Part shown: piece after piece, positions 46,093 through 59,257 of the stretch | Layout of the letters: every line of letters starts with the position of its first letter | Position numbering within the stretch: the stretch's first letter is position 1 | NCBI GenBank assembly: GCA_024305745.1 | Contig: JAHRBS010000014.1 | Coordinates: 1,061,501-1,125,500 of the forward strand | Length of the DNA: 64,000 nt | From: Polyporus tsugae | Lineage: Eukaryota; Basidiomycota; Agaricomycetes; Polyporales; Polyporaceae | Reading direction: 5' to 3' | The notes under the pieces: generated by a model | What the model was told of the DNA's origin: nothing | Seen by the model: the letters and a program-made list of their open reading frames with translations, nothing else | The model's database searches: none | Program-made: the position numbers and the translations under genes

Positions 46093-47903
46093 ACAGCACC
46101 TCGTAGTGGGCGCTGAGGCTTAACTGGAGTGTTGGGTGGTCTACTAAGTAGGTAATGGTGGTGGTGGTGTGTGGCGTTGAGTACGATATTCGATGTGTTG
46201 CGTTTCGCATACTTCGTGCTGCCAGTGGACTCGGTCTTGCTCACCAGGCTCTTGCTCTTGTTTTCATCCCCCCGTCCCCCTATCCGCGTGGCCTCGTTTT
46301 TCTCTGTTCGCTGTACATGTTCGTCCGTCCGTCTCTGACTGTCTCGTGTCTCCTCTCACTGTCTCTTTTGTCTCACGTCTCTCTGTCTGTCTGATCACAC
46401 TCATCTCAGTTTCTTCCGCTTACGACTAGTAGCGTGTACGTTTACGATCTATCCGCTTGATCGAGTCCAAGTCCAAGTCCCGACGATGATTCGAGAGGTG
46501 ATGATCCGCGCGCGGCGTATAAGTAGTAAACCATGCCCACCCTGCAGGTGTTTCGCGCGTGAGCAGGGAAGCTAAGCTTTGGAGTAGATAGATGTACACC
46601 CCCCATAGTGGCTGGTGATTGTAACGCATTGGTGAGAGCGAGATGTTATGGGTAATAGACATGCGGAGCCGTCTACACCTAGAATACAAATACACCCTGT
46701 ATTGACCCTATATAACCCTGTATAACCCCGAGGAACGAACTCGGCAAACCGGTTTGTTTGGAGTCCGAGACGTCGATGTGGTTCAACGTTTAACCTTTTA
46801 CGTACCCGACCATGCCATAAATACCGGCGTAGCTCGGGTGGTGTTTCAGTTCTAGCTTATTATTCGTAATTAGGCACTAAAAATGACACTGACGTCGACA
46901 GCTTCGATACTCGTCCGGCACTCACTGTTGCCATTGCGCTGGATACAAACAAACTTGGAATCTTCGGCATTTATTCCAGTCAGGTCGGTCCTTCTCTCGC
47001 CTGTGTCTGTTGACTTGTCTAATGCAACGGCGCGAGCGGACGTGGACACTTGAACTCCCATACTTAGGTGTTGGGGCCAGTACAGTAAGGCGCGTTGGAT
47101 AATACGCAGTACCTGGGCGATCATTGCGGAAAGGAGGACGTACGAGTTATGGTGGCAAGATGGATAGGGTTGAAACACAAACATCGCGTGGGTGAATCTG
47201 GGTGGCGAAGGGATCAATGGATCAAGGACGGCCGAGAAGCGGAAAGAGAAGGACCCACGCAGCAATCCCCACGTGAGGGAGCTCATAACAGGAAACCCGT
47301 GGCGCATGGTCGGGAACCAAGCCAAGACTCCCCGCTGATCACTGTCAGTGTATAATATTTACAGTCTGTTTACGACGAGCAGACGATGGCAGAGAGACAC
47401 AATTGCGAAACAATCTGGTGGCCGATTGGCTGGCGGACTGGAATGGGGGCGGGAGGACGAGGGACGTGTGGCGGGCGGAGGAGGCGATGAAGGTAGCGAC
47501 GACCGATCTGGGGGAGATCTGTGAGTGATTTTCGGGGGATCGAGGGGCGTGTTGGCTGATTTTCGACGGGCAGGTCTGGGATGGTGAGGAGCGTGCTCAC
47601 CGGAGAAATTTACAAGCCTCCATTTTTGCAGCTCTGATTTTCAGATTGGGCCGGGGCGGGCAGAGGACCAGCCATGACCCACCAGAGCAGCCTGAGCCTG
47701 CTTCGGCCCTGAACACGACGACGATCCCCCGTCCGACCCCTTCTCCTTCGTTTCGTTTCACTTCCACCGCCCACTCGACGACTCCCGACGCCCTTGGCCA
47801 TTTCCTCCTTCCTTCCTTTATACTTTTTATGCTCTTTTAACCAACCACTCCTTTCCCCCGCTCTCCCCCACCCCGCCCCACCACCGCCCAATACCCCCTC
47901 AAG
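46093..47903. other. Long intergenic region
   Basis: This 1.8-kb gap lies between DEF1 and the RRM/zinc-finger gene, both on the plus strand. The part from 46250 to 46430 is rich in TCTC/GTCT. A degenerate repeat of CCCTGTAT lies near 46690-46725. A minus-strand frame at 46870-47325 has no recognisable domain and no ATG at its start. Upstream of 47904 the sequence is very C-rich, as expected for the promoter. Confidence 0.4.
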
Positions 47904-50424
47904 ATGCCCCTCCAACACCCCCTCCAACAGTCCACTGGCCAAGCCCCCTACCATCACCCCTTCGACCGTCGCGAGAGCGCACCCAATCGCCCCGTCCCGC
48001 CCCCGCATCATCGCGCCGTATTGTCGCTCCCCGCTTCCCCCAGCCGAGCCACGCGCGAAATTTGGCCCCATGCCCCGTTAGCCATCGTCCGAGTATGTTG
48101 TCCATTGCACCGACCGAGCAATCACATCGCTCATGTCGCCTCGGCGTCCATTGCAGCTCTCCAATCTCCGGTCGACCCCCAACGATCTTCTCTGGAATCT
48201 GTTTTCGCACGGCTGCTCGCAGGTATGTCCATCCATCTGATCTCTCTCCCTCCTCGCCCACCTAAATAAACTCTATCCAGCTCAACCTCCAAACCCCAAC
48301 GCCCGTCTTCCCCCACCCTGACGCCGACGACAGCACCACCATATGGGCCATTTTCACTTCCTCCTCCGATGTACGTATCTTTCTCAACCGCCTGTCGCAA
48401 ATAGCGTTGTTGACCGGCATTCATTCAGGCGCTCGCTGCTCAGAGTTTATCCTGCGACATTTTTTCAGTCTCACTCCCGGCTGAATCAGACCTTGCCTTC
48501 CTTCCCGCCCCCAGGCGACTTCCCTCAATCCCACTCGTAAGGTCTTGCCTCGCTCCGTTCATTAACAACCCTCTCACCTCCCCGTGTCAGGGACCGGACC
48601 TTCCTCATCCCTCGGCACGCATGATCTCTGCCGAGATCCGCCTGCCCCCTCCATCTCACCCCACCAGCCACGCTGCGTTCAGGGAATCTAGCGGCGACAG
48701 TCTCTCGTCCTATACCATATCCAGCAACCCGCCTAACCCGAAAACCAGCTTCCGACTGGGCGATTGGATGTAAGTTGCACTGTCCGCCGCCTTCCACCCT
48801 ATTCTCATCTGTAATTCATCAAAGGTGTTCCGCCCCCAATTGCAGTGCTCACAATTTCCAGTCAGTGCTTGATCACATTTCGCACTCGACTCTCACTGAT
48901 CATTTGCGCCAGGCGGAACACTGTGTGTATCGCATGTGGTTGCCCACATACCGGGTCTCGCTCTCCCGCTCTCCCGGGAGACCCATCCTTGTCACCCACA
49001 TTCCCTCTCGCGGCCCCTTCCCCACGCTTTGCGGGTCGTTTCAGCACCTCACAAGCAAACCCGACGCTCTCTTCCGCTTCCACCGGTCCCCTACCTTCGG
49101 GATATCCGCCTCACTCGACCGCCAGCGCCCTTGCCGCCGCGCATGCGCAGATGTCATCCAAGCCCCCGCCCCCGCAGTACCCGCCTCTCACGCCGTCTGG
49201 GCGCGCTCTCAGTGTCGGTGGCAGAGTTCGCAACGTCTCCCGTGATCCGCTCTCTCCGTGCGTCATGTACTGGCCCGATAACGAGCCGCTTCCCGAACCG
49301 TGTCAGATTCGTCCAATCGACTCGGCCATCATCACGGTACGCCTCAATTGTAGTACTCTCAGCGTTCTCACCAACTCCCATGGTCTTTCTTAGTACCCAC
49401 CTATCATCAACACGGGGAACAAGGGTGCTGCAGAGAGGCAACCCGGTGATTGGCTGTGTGGCAAGTGCAACTATCACAACTGGCGCCGTCGTAAGGTGTG
49501 CCAGACTTGCTTCCCATGTATGTGTCTACACTTCTTCGCTGTTATCTCCCTACCGGGAACTGATGGTTTGGAACAGACGCAGAGGGCAACGGCGACTCTA
49601 TCTCCACTGCTGTTCAAGCGGAGCGTATTGCCCTCCTCGCCAACGTGCTCACAACCCAGTTCAACGCCCTCAACCTGGACGGTGTCCCGTCAGAGCCGGG
49701 ACAATCTCAGGCCCCTCCATTCAGCGCACCTCGTCAACAGGTTCGTTTCCCCGATGGACGGAGCCGGAGCTTAGGCAACAGTCGCCCTGTGTCGCCCTCG
49801 CCCCTCCTCCCGCCCCTTCCCCTCGGAGATCCCGTCACGTCCCCGATCTACCAAACCTCGGGGGGACCTAGGCAGGTGATAGGATCTGAGCGGGCCTCGC
49901 GCACTACGCAACCGCATGGCACCATCTTCATGCCTAGTCCAGCCGAGTCACACAACCTTCTGCCTTCGTTCCTCCAGGAGATCGTCCACTCGCCCTCGCA
50001 GTCCTCGTCCCCGGCCTCATCTTCTTCCGCAGATCTCTCCTACGACGGCTCCTCCGAGGACGCCCACTACGTCCTCACTCCGGGGACGACCTCCGCGTCC
50101 TTCTTGCCTACCCCGTGCCGACGCGGGTTATCCAGCCCCGAGGTGCGCAAGGGCAGCTCGTCGTCGTTCAGCTCCCTCGGACGGGGTAGTTCTGGCTCCA
50201 TTTGGAAGCTCGATGGCGAGGAAAGCAAGACTTACTCCTCGTCATCCTCGTCTACGCGCACCTCGCCCACCGCGCGCCAGGCCCAAGCCGCCTCCGTGCG
50301 CCGCAATATCAACCCCAACCCCAACGACCCTACTGCTGCCGCCGCCAGCTTTGTCGACGCTGAGACTGGTATCACGCCAAAAGGTCCTGGTGGTCTCTGG
50401 CAGGCCCAATCTCGGTACGCCTAA
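47904..50424 (+). CDS. RNA-binding protein with RRM-like domain and two RanBP2-type zinc fingers (Nrp1-like)
   Basis: The closest family I can name is yeast Nrp1 (RRM plus RanBP2 fingers, linked to stress granules); the function here is inferred. The start is the ATG at 47904. Exon 1 (47904-48092) ends IWPHAPLAIVR and joins after a 64-nt intron to LSNLRSTPNDLLWNLFSHG, giving a first RRM strand and helix. TTIWAIFTSSSDALAAQSLS is the later RRM part. The first zinc finger is built from three exons: GDWM, CSAPNCSAHNFQ (36-nt exon) and RNTVCIACGCP. The second is GDWLCGKCNYHNWRRRKVCQ then TCFP. Both have the GDW-C-N-F/W-C pattern that binds single-stranded RNA (known for the fold). Between and after them the chain is Ser/Pro-rich and disordered, ending GGLWQAQSRYA. 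About eight exons. Confidence 0.8.
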
Positions 50425-51346
50425 TGCTTTATCTATGTTATTTAATCTGGACTGGTGCGTCCCTCGCCCGTTTCTCGTCGCCGTATCATGTCTGACGTAC
50501 CTCCGTCAGGACCGTAGTCGCAAGGAAGGAAGAAACGCCGCTCTCTGTGTGTATCTAGTACCCCCACTCTTCTACCGCCGCTCGACGTATAGACGTCTGC
50601 TGTATCTATCGTCTTGCCCTATCTGCTTGCCGTTGTTGTCGCCGTCGTAGTGACGGACACACGCGCCTCACTCTCCTTGGTTCCCCGTGTTAATGTCGGT
50701 ATCCGTTTACTACTTACAGTATTCCCCCTTCTTCTATCCCACTACGTACAGGTATCTATGGTGGGATAGCGTAGATGTCCGGCTTCGGAGGAGGAGGCCC
50801 TGCGGAAGGAAGACACTGAGGTCGTTGTATCCATGGGAAAGAGGATTCTTGTGATCCAAGCAACTGCTCGATATCATATACGCATACTTACATGTATGGC
50901 ACATCTAGTGTACAGCACCCGCTGTCGGATAAATTAAGGAATGGAATATCAGTTACTTTGCGTACCATATACTTACTACACCGCGTGTGGAGCTCGCCAA
51001 GTTCCTTTTCGCCCAAAGTCGACGCTGAATATGTAATGCTACCTACCTGCCATGGCTGGGCTGCGCCAATCTCACACTCGGCTCAAGGGCTACTTAGCGT
51101 TTGGAATGTCTTGAATGTGTTTGGCTGCGTCTGGGCTGTGTCGAAGACTCCATTGATGCGATTCATAGAAGATCTCGCTCGACAGCGCCTTCTCATGTCG
51201 CAGATCTGGTTCCTAGTTCTACAATACATTTGCAAACATCTTCGCATCACGGTCCGACACCCCGACAGCCCTCCATCATCGACACACACGTCTAACTGCG
51301 ACTGATTCGCGCCTCGGCCCCTTGCGCACATAGATCTGACATGAAT
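50425..51346. other. Convergent intergenic region
   Basis: This 922-bp gap lies between the RRM/zinc-finger gene and DAHP synthase. Short open frames near 50892-51305 show no motif. I see nothing else in it. Confidence 0.45.
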
Positions 51347-53166
<1,820 letters not shown>

Positions 53167-53471
53167 GATGGACAGCAAAGGAGCGAAGAGCAGATCTGCA
53201 GGGTGAGCTGGCGGCAGGGCGTCGGTAAGTGACTCGGACGTTGAGCAGCTCTTTTTCCTCCACACCGTCTCTGTATTGCGTCCGCAATTGACTGTGACAA
53301 CGACGGCGATGTGTATAATGACCCGAGTAAGTATTGAGTGAATCAAGTAAGTACGGTATGTAATCAAATAGTCGCGACTAAACAATCGGATCTAAGGGGC
53401 AGCACAGCCACGTAAGGCATCCAGAGCTCTCTCGTCCTGCACTGGCAGCTGCCCTCCACCTCCACGACTCC
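53167..53471. promoter_or_regulatory. Divergent upstream region of DAHP synthase and PIH1
   Basis: This 305-bp gap lies between divergent starts. At 53311-53316 it contains the motif TGTATA. I did not see a clean TGACTC (Gcn4/Cpc1) site, although TGACTCGGACG near 53230-53240 holds a partial match. Confidence 0.35.
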
Positions 53472-54947
53472 ATGGCTGCCACAACAACGCGAGTCTCCCT
53501 CTCTCCCTCTCCCGGCTTCTGCATCAAGTCCACCGCACTCAACTCCGTCTCCTGCCCCCTCTTGGCCTCTCTTTCCTCTTCTGATTCATCCGCCCCCCCA
53601 CCTATCAACATTTCGTCAGGCTCGAAGATATTCGTCAACGTTGCTTGGGATTCAAATGTCCCGCCCCCGCCGCATGGAAGCGATGCAGCCATAGACCGTG
53701 CTATGGCTGACACCTCTACTTCCCTTCCCGAGGACGCGGACCAATGGTTTGTTCCCCTCATAGTCTCCGATCCTCGCACAGATTCAGACAAAGGTGTGCT
53801 CCACCTTCAAACCCATCCGTCACAATTGGTCGCCGCTCATTTCGCACCCCCAGCCGGAAAGCCCTCTGTGGTTTTCGATTGCATCTTCAACTCTACCCTC
53901 AAGTCCCGCGTGTTGCGGTCCGATCAGTTCAAAACTTTCCTCATAGGTCTGTTCCTCCCATGATCCACTCTTGGCGCCATCCAGTAGTTACGCTTCTCCG
54001 CACGAGTTTACCTTCGCTGGTTGTCGTCCACTTCCCACACACCTCATGCTACGCTTCTCTGATCCATTTTGTCATTCTCCCTACCAGAACTGGCCTTCCA
54101 ACGAATCGAGGCTCAATACTCGCTCCTTCTCTCGCGCCAAATTGGGACACCCAATATCGCCTCCAAGGGCAAACTCCACCCTCGCTCGGTTCTAGTCCCC
54201 ACGTCTCTCTACGAAAACTCTGCTTCCACCGGCGCGCCGCTGATAGAAGAGCTTCTAGCATCAGCCCCCTCTTCATCCGCCGCGCGCTCGCAGCCACCCA
54301 GGGGCATCCTCAAGACCGGTTCCAGCACGACATCTCAGGCAGCCGCACAACCAAAGCTGACTGCCTCCACAACTGCGAATCTTCCGGATCTAAGCTGGTC
54401 GTCGACAGATGACGGCCAGCTACGCATTGCGTTATCAGTCCCCCACCTCGTGCGTCCCAATTTCCACCTCTCTCTGTTCATTTCCCAGTTACGGCTTACG
54501 ACTTCCCCGGGCTGTATCGATGTCCTTGGCCGACGCGCCCAACGTGTTGTCTTGCCGCACTATCCACGTATGACGTGCCCGTTGCTTGGAACCTGTCACC
54601 TAATCACCTCGCCGCGTTTGACGTCTTCGCTTCATCTATCGCGGGGCGTAATTTGCTAACCCGGTCGGGCTCACGTCGGCATTCCACAGACTCGAGCATC
54701 TATCCCGGATACAACCCTCGATCTCGAACCGCGTCGGCTCATCTTCGTCGCCCCTGACCCCGCCCCATACGCTCTCGACCTAGACCTCTTGCAACCCGAT
54801 GCTGACATCCAGAAACTCTTCGGCGATGCAAACAAGGGCGATAGTGCGCTATCCGCTCTGCGCCTCAAGCGCGAACGTCCCCTGGGCGTCGACAGAGCGC
54901 GGGCGGAGTGGCATGTTGCGGAAGGGCAGCTTATCATCTACGCATGA
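53472..54947 (+). CDS. PIH1: PIH1-domain protein of the R2TP chaperone complex
   Basis: Role (known): Pih1 is part of R2TP with Rvb1/2 and Tah1, which helps Hsp90 build snoRNPs, PIKK kinases and RNA polymerase. The start is the ATG at 53472, MAATTTRVSLSPSPGFCIKS. The PIH1 N-domain has KIFVNVAWDSNVPPPP, then WFVPLIVSDPRTDSDKG, KPSVVFDCIFNSTLKSRVLR and SDQFKTFLI, joined in phase to ELAFQRIEAQYSLLLS. A Ser/Pro linker follows (SSAARSQPPRGILKTGSS). The C-terminal CS-like domain has DGQLRIALSVPHL, then TRASIPDTTLDLEPRRLIFV, APDPAPYALDLDLLQ and a final strand, EWHVAEGQLIIYA. The join before TRASIP skips 54450-54689, about 240 nt, unusually long for this window. A second small exon inside it cannot be excluded. 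The stop TGA is at 54945-54947. Confidence 0.85.
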
Positions 54948-55235
54948 CCATCGAGTTTGTTGCAAGTTAAACGTGAACGTCAATCACAAGTCTGTTCGTT
55001 GCCAATGAATACCTTCGCCGCCATAAGACTTCAGCAAAACTGGCATGAAGACTACCGTTGTATGTTATATCCAAGTTTAGGACCACGTTACATGATTATT
55101 ATGTCCCGTCAAAAGATGTATGGTATCCATGCATTCAAATAGCGCAGTGAAGCAGCGAGAGATATAGTCATGACATAGACTAGTAAATGCAAAGCGTCAT
55201 AAGAAAAGCATCGAGCACCCGCGGCTTATATTCGG

Positions 55236-56672
55236 TCAGCCACCGGGTTTGCCGAGCAAGGCATACCCGCTCCCTTGAGGTCCAAAGTTCTGCGTACCAT
55301 GAACGAGACAATTAGTCGGAGGACAGGTAGACAGTGGACAGGTGGACGTACCTTTCCGTAACACCGACGACAGAACGGATCGTTATCCTTGTCCACCAAC
55401 TGACCGCTGTCCAACGTCTTCCCACATTCCATACATCTCAGGCAAGCCTTGTGCCATGTCTTGCCGACGGCCTTGACCTGCTCTGCAAAGTACACCGATT
55501 TGCCGCATCGCGGGCACTTTGGCGTACCTGCTCCCCACTGGCGGCCGGTCATCGCCGGGACGAGAGGGGCCACAGCAGACCCACCGAGTGCAGCGCCGTA
55601 CCGTGTGCCGGTCATGGTGGGGGCGAGCGGCACGGGGATGGTCCTTGAGGACGTCGTGCTTCCGTTGCGGTTCGAAGGAGATACTGCTCTCGCTCCTCCT
55701 GCGCCGTTCGTCCTGTTCCCGCGAAGACTCACATTCTGCATAGTCAGCACAGTGGCATTCGTGCCCCTCTTGCCGTTGTCTTCCGCGGGAGTTGCGACCT
55801 CCGTTCCATCGAACTCCTCGATGACGTCGTCCAGTGCCTGGCGGGAAGATATGCCCTTGCTAGGACTGACCGTCCTGTTCGGCCTGAGCAACGGAGGGGG
55901 GGATTTGCTGGAGCTCCCGTTAATGAGCACACCTCCGTTCTGATAGCCGCGGAGGGGCTGCGGTTGGGTGATTGCCGCAGTGGTGGCGGAGCGGGTAGGA
56001 AGTGCAGGGGGAGAGGCGGCGCGATAGATGGTGGTGCCGGTGCTGTCGCCAGTGGAGTGTGAGCGAATCATGTCATCGCGGTGAGGTAAATTGCCCTGGC
56101 GAAGGTCGCGAGTGCCGAAGAGCTTGACGTGACAAATCTTGCTGGGAGGAAGTTAGGGGAATGGGACGGGGGGTGGGCGTGTGCAACTTACCAGTAAGGC
56201 TGGAAACGGCGGAAAGAATGAGGGCGCGATTGAAATGAGACTCACGTTTGTGCCGGAGGAGAGAGAGGCGTACCTCTTCGTCATGTTCGACCAAGCTGAA
56301 GGAGTCGAGACGTTTGTCGCAGGAGGAGCACCTTAGGCAGGACTGATCCAGAAGATTGAGTGGAACGAGTCAGCTCAGGGATGGTGTCGGACATGCCTTG
56401 TGGTATAGCTGAACATGAATGAGCGGGGAAATGAGAGGTGAGAGCCATACAACGATCGTACCTTGCGTCCGGGACCCATAATCTAGCCGAAGCTGGCGTG
56501 AACAAACGATCGCCTGAATAGCGAGCGCAAGACGGACCTGTTCTGCGGCGTAGACCGACTTTGTGCATTTCGGACAGTTTGGCGTGCCGCCAAAGGGGTG
56601 CATGGTGGACGGAGGAGAGGAGGAGGAGGAGGAGCCCGAGGAGGAGGAGGAGGAGACTTGGAGTGAGCTCAT
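55236..56672 (-). CDS. Two-LIM-domain protein (CRP-like)
   Basis: Role (family): proteins with two LIM zinc domains and a GPxGYG-type motif are adaptors on actin or in the nucleus; the fungal function is not established. The start is the ATG at 56672 (MSSLQVSSSSSSGSSSS). LIM 1 is NCPKCTKSVYAAEQ, IMGPGRK, LYHK, SCLRCSSCDKRLDSFSLVEH and PYCKICHVKLFG. These pieces sit on separate exons: 56538-56672, 56462-56482 (21 nt), 56397-56408 (12 nt), 56274-56342 and 56192-56199 (8 nt), then from 56141 on. The intron 56343-56396 starts with GC. All phases agree. A disordered linker of about 190 residues follows. LIM 2 is KCPRCGKSVYFAEQVKAVGK, TWHKACLRCMECGKTLDSGQ and DPFCRRCYGK. The end is NFGPQGSGYALLGKPGG, stop at 55236. 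About 350 residues. Confidence 0.88.
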
Positions 56673-56918
56673 AGCAGCACTGCTTTCCGTCTGCCGAAGA
56701 CGGGTCCGGTGCCGGTCGTGAGTGCAGGTCGCGGCCGGGGGATGACTGGATATGGAGCGGGGATCGGGGATGTCCGGATAGCACGCGGAGATGGAAAATC
56801 GATGAAGATGGCCGAATAAATATTTTGTCGAGTCCAAGGCAGGAAAACTCTCTCATCTCCCGCTCTAGACGTTCTCCTCCTTCCTCTCTCTACACGATCC
56901 CCTACACGACCCTCCACC
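56673..56918. promoter_or_regulatory. Shared upstream region of the LIM gene and eIF5A
   Basis: Between divergent starts (246 bp). The stretch before eIF5A is CT-rich (56840-56915), as usual for highly expressed fungal genes. A possible TATA-like AATAAATATT lies near 56815-56824. Confidence 0.4.
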
Positions 56919-57736
56919 ATGTCTGACGACGAGCAGCACAACCACAACTTCGAGCAGGTGCATACTCTCTCCCCTTATCTTCTTCTCTCGCCTAGATCTC
57001 CTTCAGTCCCCATGCTCATTCAATTCTTTCCCCTCGTCAGGCCAATGCTGGGGCCTCGACCACCTTCCCCATGCAGTGCTCGGCCCTTCGCAAGAATGGC
57101 CACGTCGTCATCAAGGGTACGACTTTCTCCTGCATCCTCATCGTCCGGGTCCAATCATCCCTCCTCTTGACTTCACAGGCCGGCCCTGCAAGATCGTCGA
57201 CATGTCCACCTCAAAGACGGGCAAACACGGTCACGCTAAGGTCCACTTGGTTGCCATCGACGTGCGTCCATCATTCCTTTGTGCACCGAGCCGTGTCATC
57301 CCGCTCACTTTCACTTCAGATCTTTACCGGCAAAAAACTGGTTCGTGTCCTCCGATAAAGCGCTCATGAATCGATTACTCACTAGCTTTGTTATACGGTC
57401 CTACAGGAGGATATCTGCCCCTCCACCCACAACATGGATGTTCCCAATGTCACCCGTAACGAGTACCAGCTCGTGCGTCACTCCCCTCCCGCCTTACTCT
57501 GTATCCCATCTGATCCGTCCATCCGTCTTTGTGCATAGATCAACATCGACGATGGCTTCCTTAACCTCATGAGCCAGGATGGTACTCCCAAGGACGATGT
57601 CAAGCTCCCCGAGGCTGATCTCGGCAAAGATATCCAAGCCGGCTTCGATGACGGCAAGGATATCCTTGTTACCATTGTCTCCGCTATGGGTGAGGAGCAG
57701 GCGATCTCCTTCAAGGAGGCCCCCAAGGGCGCCTAG
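56919..57736 (+). CDS. TIF51A: Translation factor eIF5A (hypusine-containing)
   Basis: Role (known): eIF5A relieves ribosomes stalled at poly-proline and other sites and helps termination; a lysine is changed to hypusine. The start is the ATG at 56919, [13 protein letters not shown], joined after an intron to [20 protein letters not shown]. The next exons give [20 protein letters not shown], then [20 protein letters not shown]. The modified lysine is in [12 protein letters not shown]. Then [20 protein letters not shown] and the OB-fold [20 protein letters not shown] follow, with the end [18 protein letters not shown]. The stop TAG is at 57734-57736. Five coding introns of about 50-70 nt. A further GT...AG intron seems to lie in the 3' untranslated part (about 57755-57880). 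About 158 residues, the usual size. Very secure. Confidence 0.97.
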
Positions 57737-58471
57737 GTGGTGCCCTCTGGCTGTGGTGAGTTCCCTAATCATTCTCATTCATGCTCTTCGCGTTCCCTAC
57801 CCTTTGGATCCATGGATTACTTGATCTCTTAGTTCCGTGCGTAGATTGAAACTAACTTCGCGATCTCCGTATTCAACAGGTCATCATTTTCCTTGGTCCC
57901 GTCGTCGTCGTGTTTGTGTCGTGCACACGCTCACCGTTGTGTTCAAGTTGTTAAGCATCAGTATCCCGTAGCAGTAGTCTCATCACTGTGCATGTGTACC
58001 ACTCCCTTCGCCCTTCGCGCGCCCTTGTATTGCTCCCCGCCTTCTGTGTTGTGTGTCATGCAATGGATAGTCGCATGGTCCATTCTATCTGGATCCTTGA
58101 CGTGGATGTCTGTCCGATCTCTCCCTGTTTCCAAGCAAGCAAGCTAATGTGCGCATGCCGCCACTTGTCAGAACCTTCCGCAAGTTTGGCATACAAAAGG
58201 CCCCAACGGCCAATCTCATCGAAGGGAAGCTGCTGCATGTTTGTTACACAGCCATCTCGTCCGGGACTTGCAATGGATCATGGCAGCGTTACACTGTCCC
58301 GCACTTAGAAGTGAAATGGCGCCATCGAATTCCTACACCGTACACTTCACGCTCTACTTTACAGGAAGCGCACCTAGCACCAGCACCGTGCATTGCGCGC
58401 CGAAAAACAAAGTACCCCTACCATCTACCCTAGGACGTCCACGTCCATGACCACACACCACCACGGTCGTA
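57737..58471. other. Convergent intergenic region with eIF5A 3' UTR
   Basis: This 735-bp gap lies between eIF5A and the small secretory protein gene. It contains a probable 3'-UTR intron of eIF5A at about 57755-57880 (GTGAGT...CAACAG). No other coding signal. Confidence 0.45.
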
Positions 58472-59257
58472 TTACATACTGTTCACGACGGTGATAGAGA
58501 ACAGACCAAGAATGAACGCAGAGCCAACAGCGATGACAGTCGTGCCTATGGTGAGACCCTGGCCGAACGGACCATCCCAGATGTCAAGGGGGAGCGTGAG
58601 CGTGAGATTGGTTGTGGCCGATCCATTGCAGGCGGTCGTGTACGCTATCGCAAAAGGTGTGACTCAATGTGGGGAACGAAAGAAGAGCACTGAAGGCAGA
58701 GAACATACCGCTCAGGGAGGAAGCCTGGCCGGCGAGCTGGTCGTCCGGCTTCTTGTTGAGTGAAATGAGCTGGGTGAACATGCATTCCTCGCAGTCGAGG
58801 ATCGGCTTTGTTGCATCGTTGCAGAGGCAGGTGTTGTTGCCGTTGCAGGCCTGTTGTCAGGGCAGTAGTACCCCACAGAGTAGATCGGGTCAGAGTTACA
58901 TCGGGACGATGAGCGGAGGGAAACGTACACCAATCTTGCTTTGCGCGCTGTTGCATAAATCGTTGCACTGGAAGCAGTTTATAACGGGGTGAACCTCAAC
59001 GGGGGTGGGCGAGTGGAAAACGAAGGGACGCACGGGAGCACTGGTACGGACGCTATCGTTGGAGGCCAAGAACACGGCGGCAGTAATGTTCTTGCCTTCG
59101 ATGGTGATGTTCAACTCCGCAAAGACTGCATGATGGCCACACACAGCATACTGTCAGCTCTGTTATGTGGAAAGCCGGATATCTACGAGGGGTACAGACC
59201 ATGTCCTGCAAGGAAGGCCAAGACAGCGAGGAGGAAGGCGAGCGGAGAGCGCATCAT
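58472..59257 (-). CDS. Small cysteine-rich secretory membrane protein, function unknown
   Basis: The start is the ATG at 59257. A signal peptide is clear: MMRSPLAFLLAVLAFLAGHV followed by FAE, completed across an intron. The lumenal part has LNITIEGKNITAAVFLASND (N-glycosylation sites NIT), then CFQCNDLCNSAQSKIG. A further exon gives ACNGNNTCLCNDATKPILDC, then EECMFTQLISLNKK. After another intron, YTTACNGSATTNLTLTLPLD leads to a C-terminal hydrophobic segment, GTTVIAVGSAFILGLFSITV, ending VNSM. So about ten cysteines lie outside the membrane and one segment anchors the end; the segment could instead be a GPI signal. About 190 residues. I know the general pattern in basidiomycetes but no named family. 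Possible cell-surface role (inference). Confidence 0.7.

Noticed and set aside
46870..47325. 151-residue minus-strand frame
   Set aside because: Begins without ATG, has no recognisable domain and lies in promoter-like sequence; kept only as a note.
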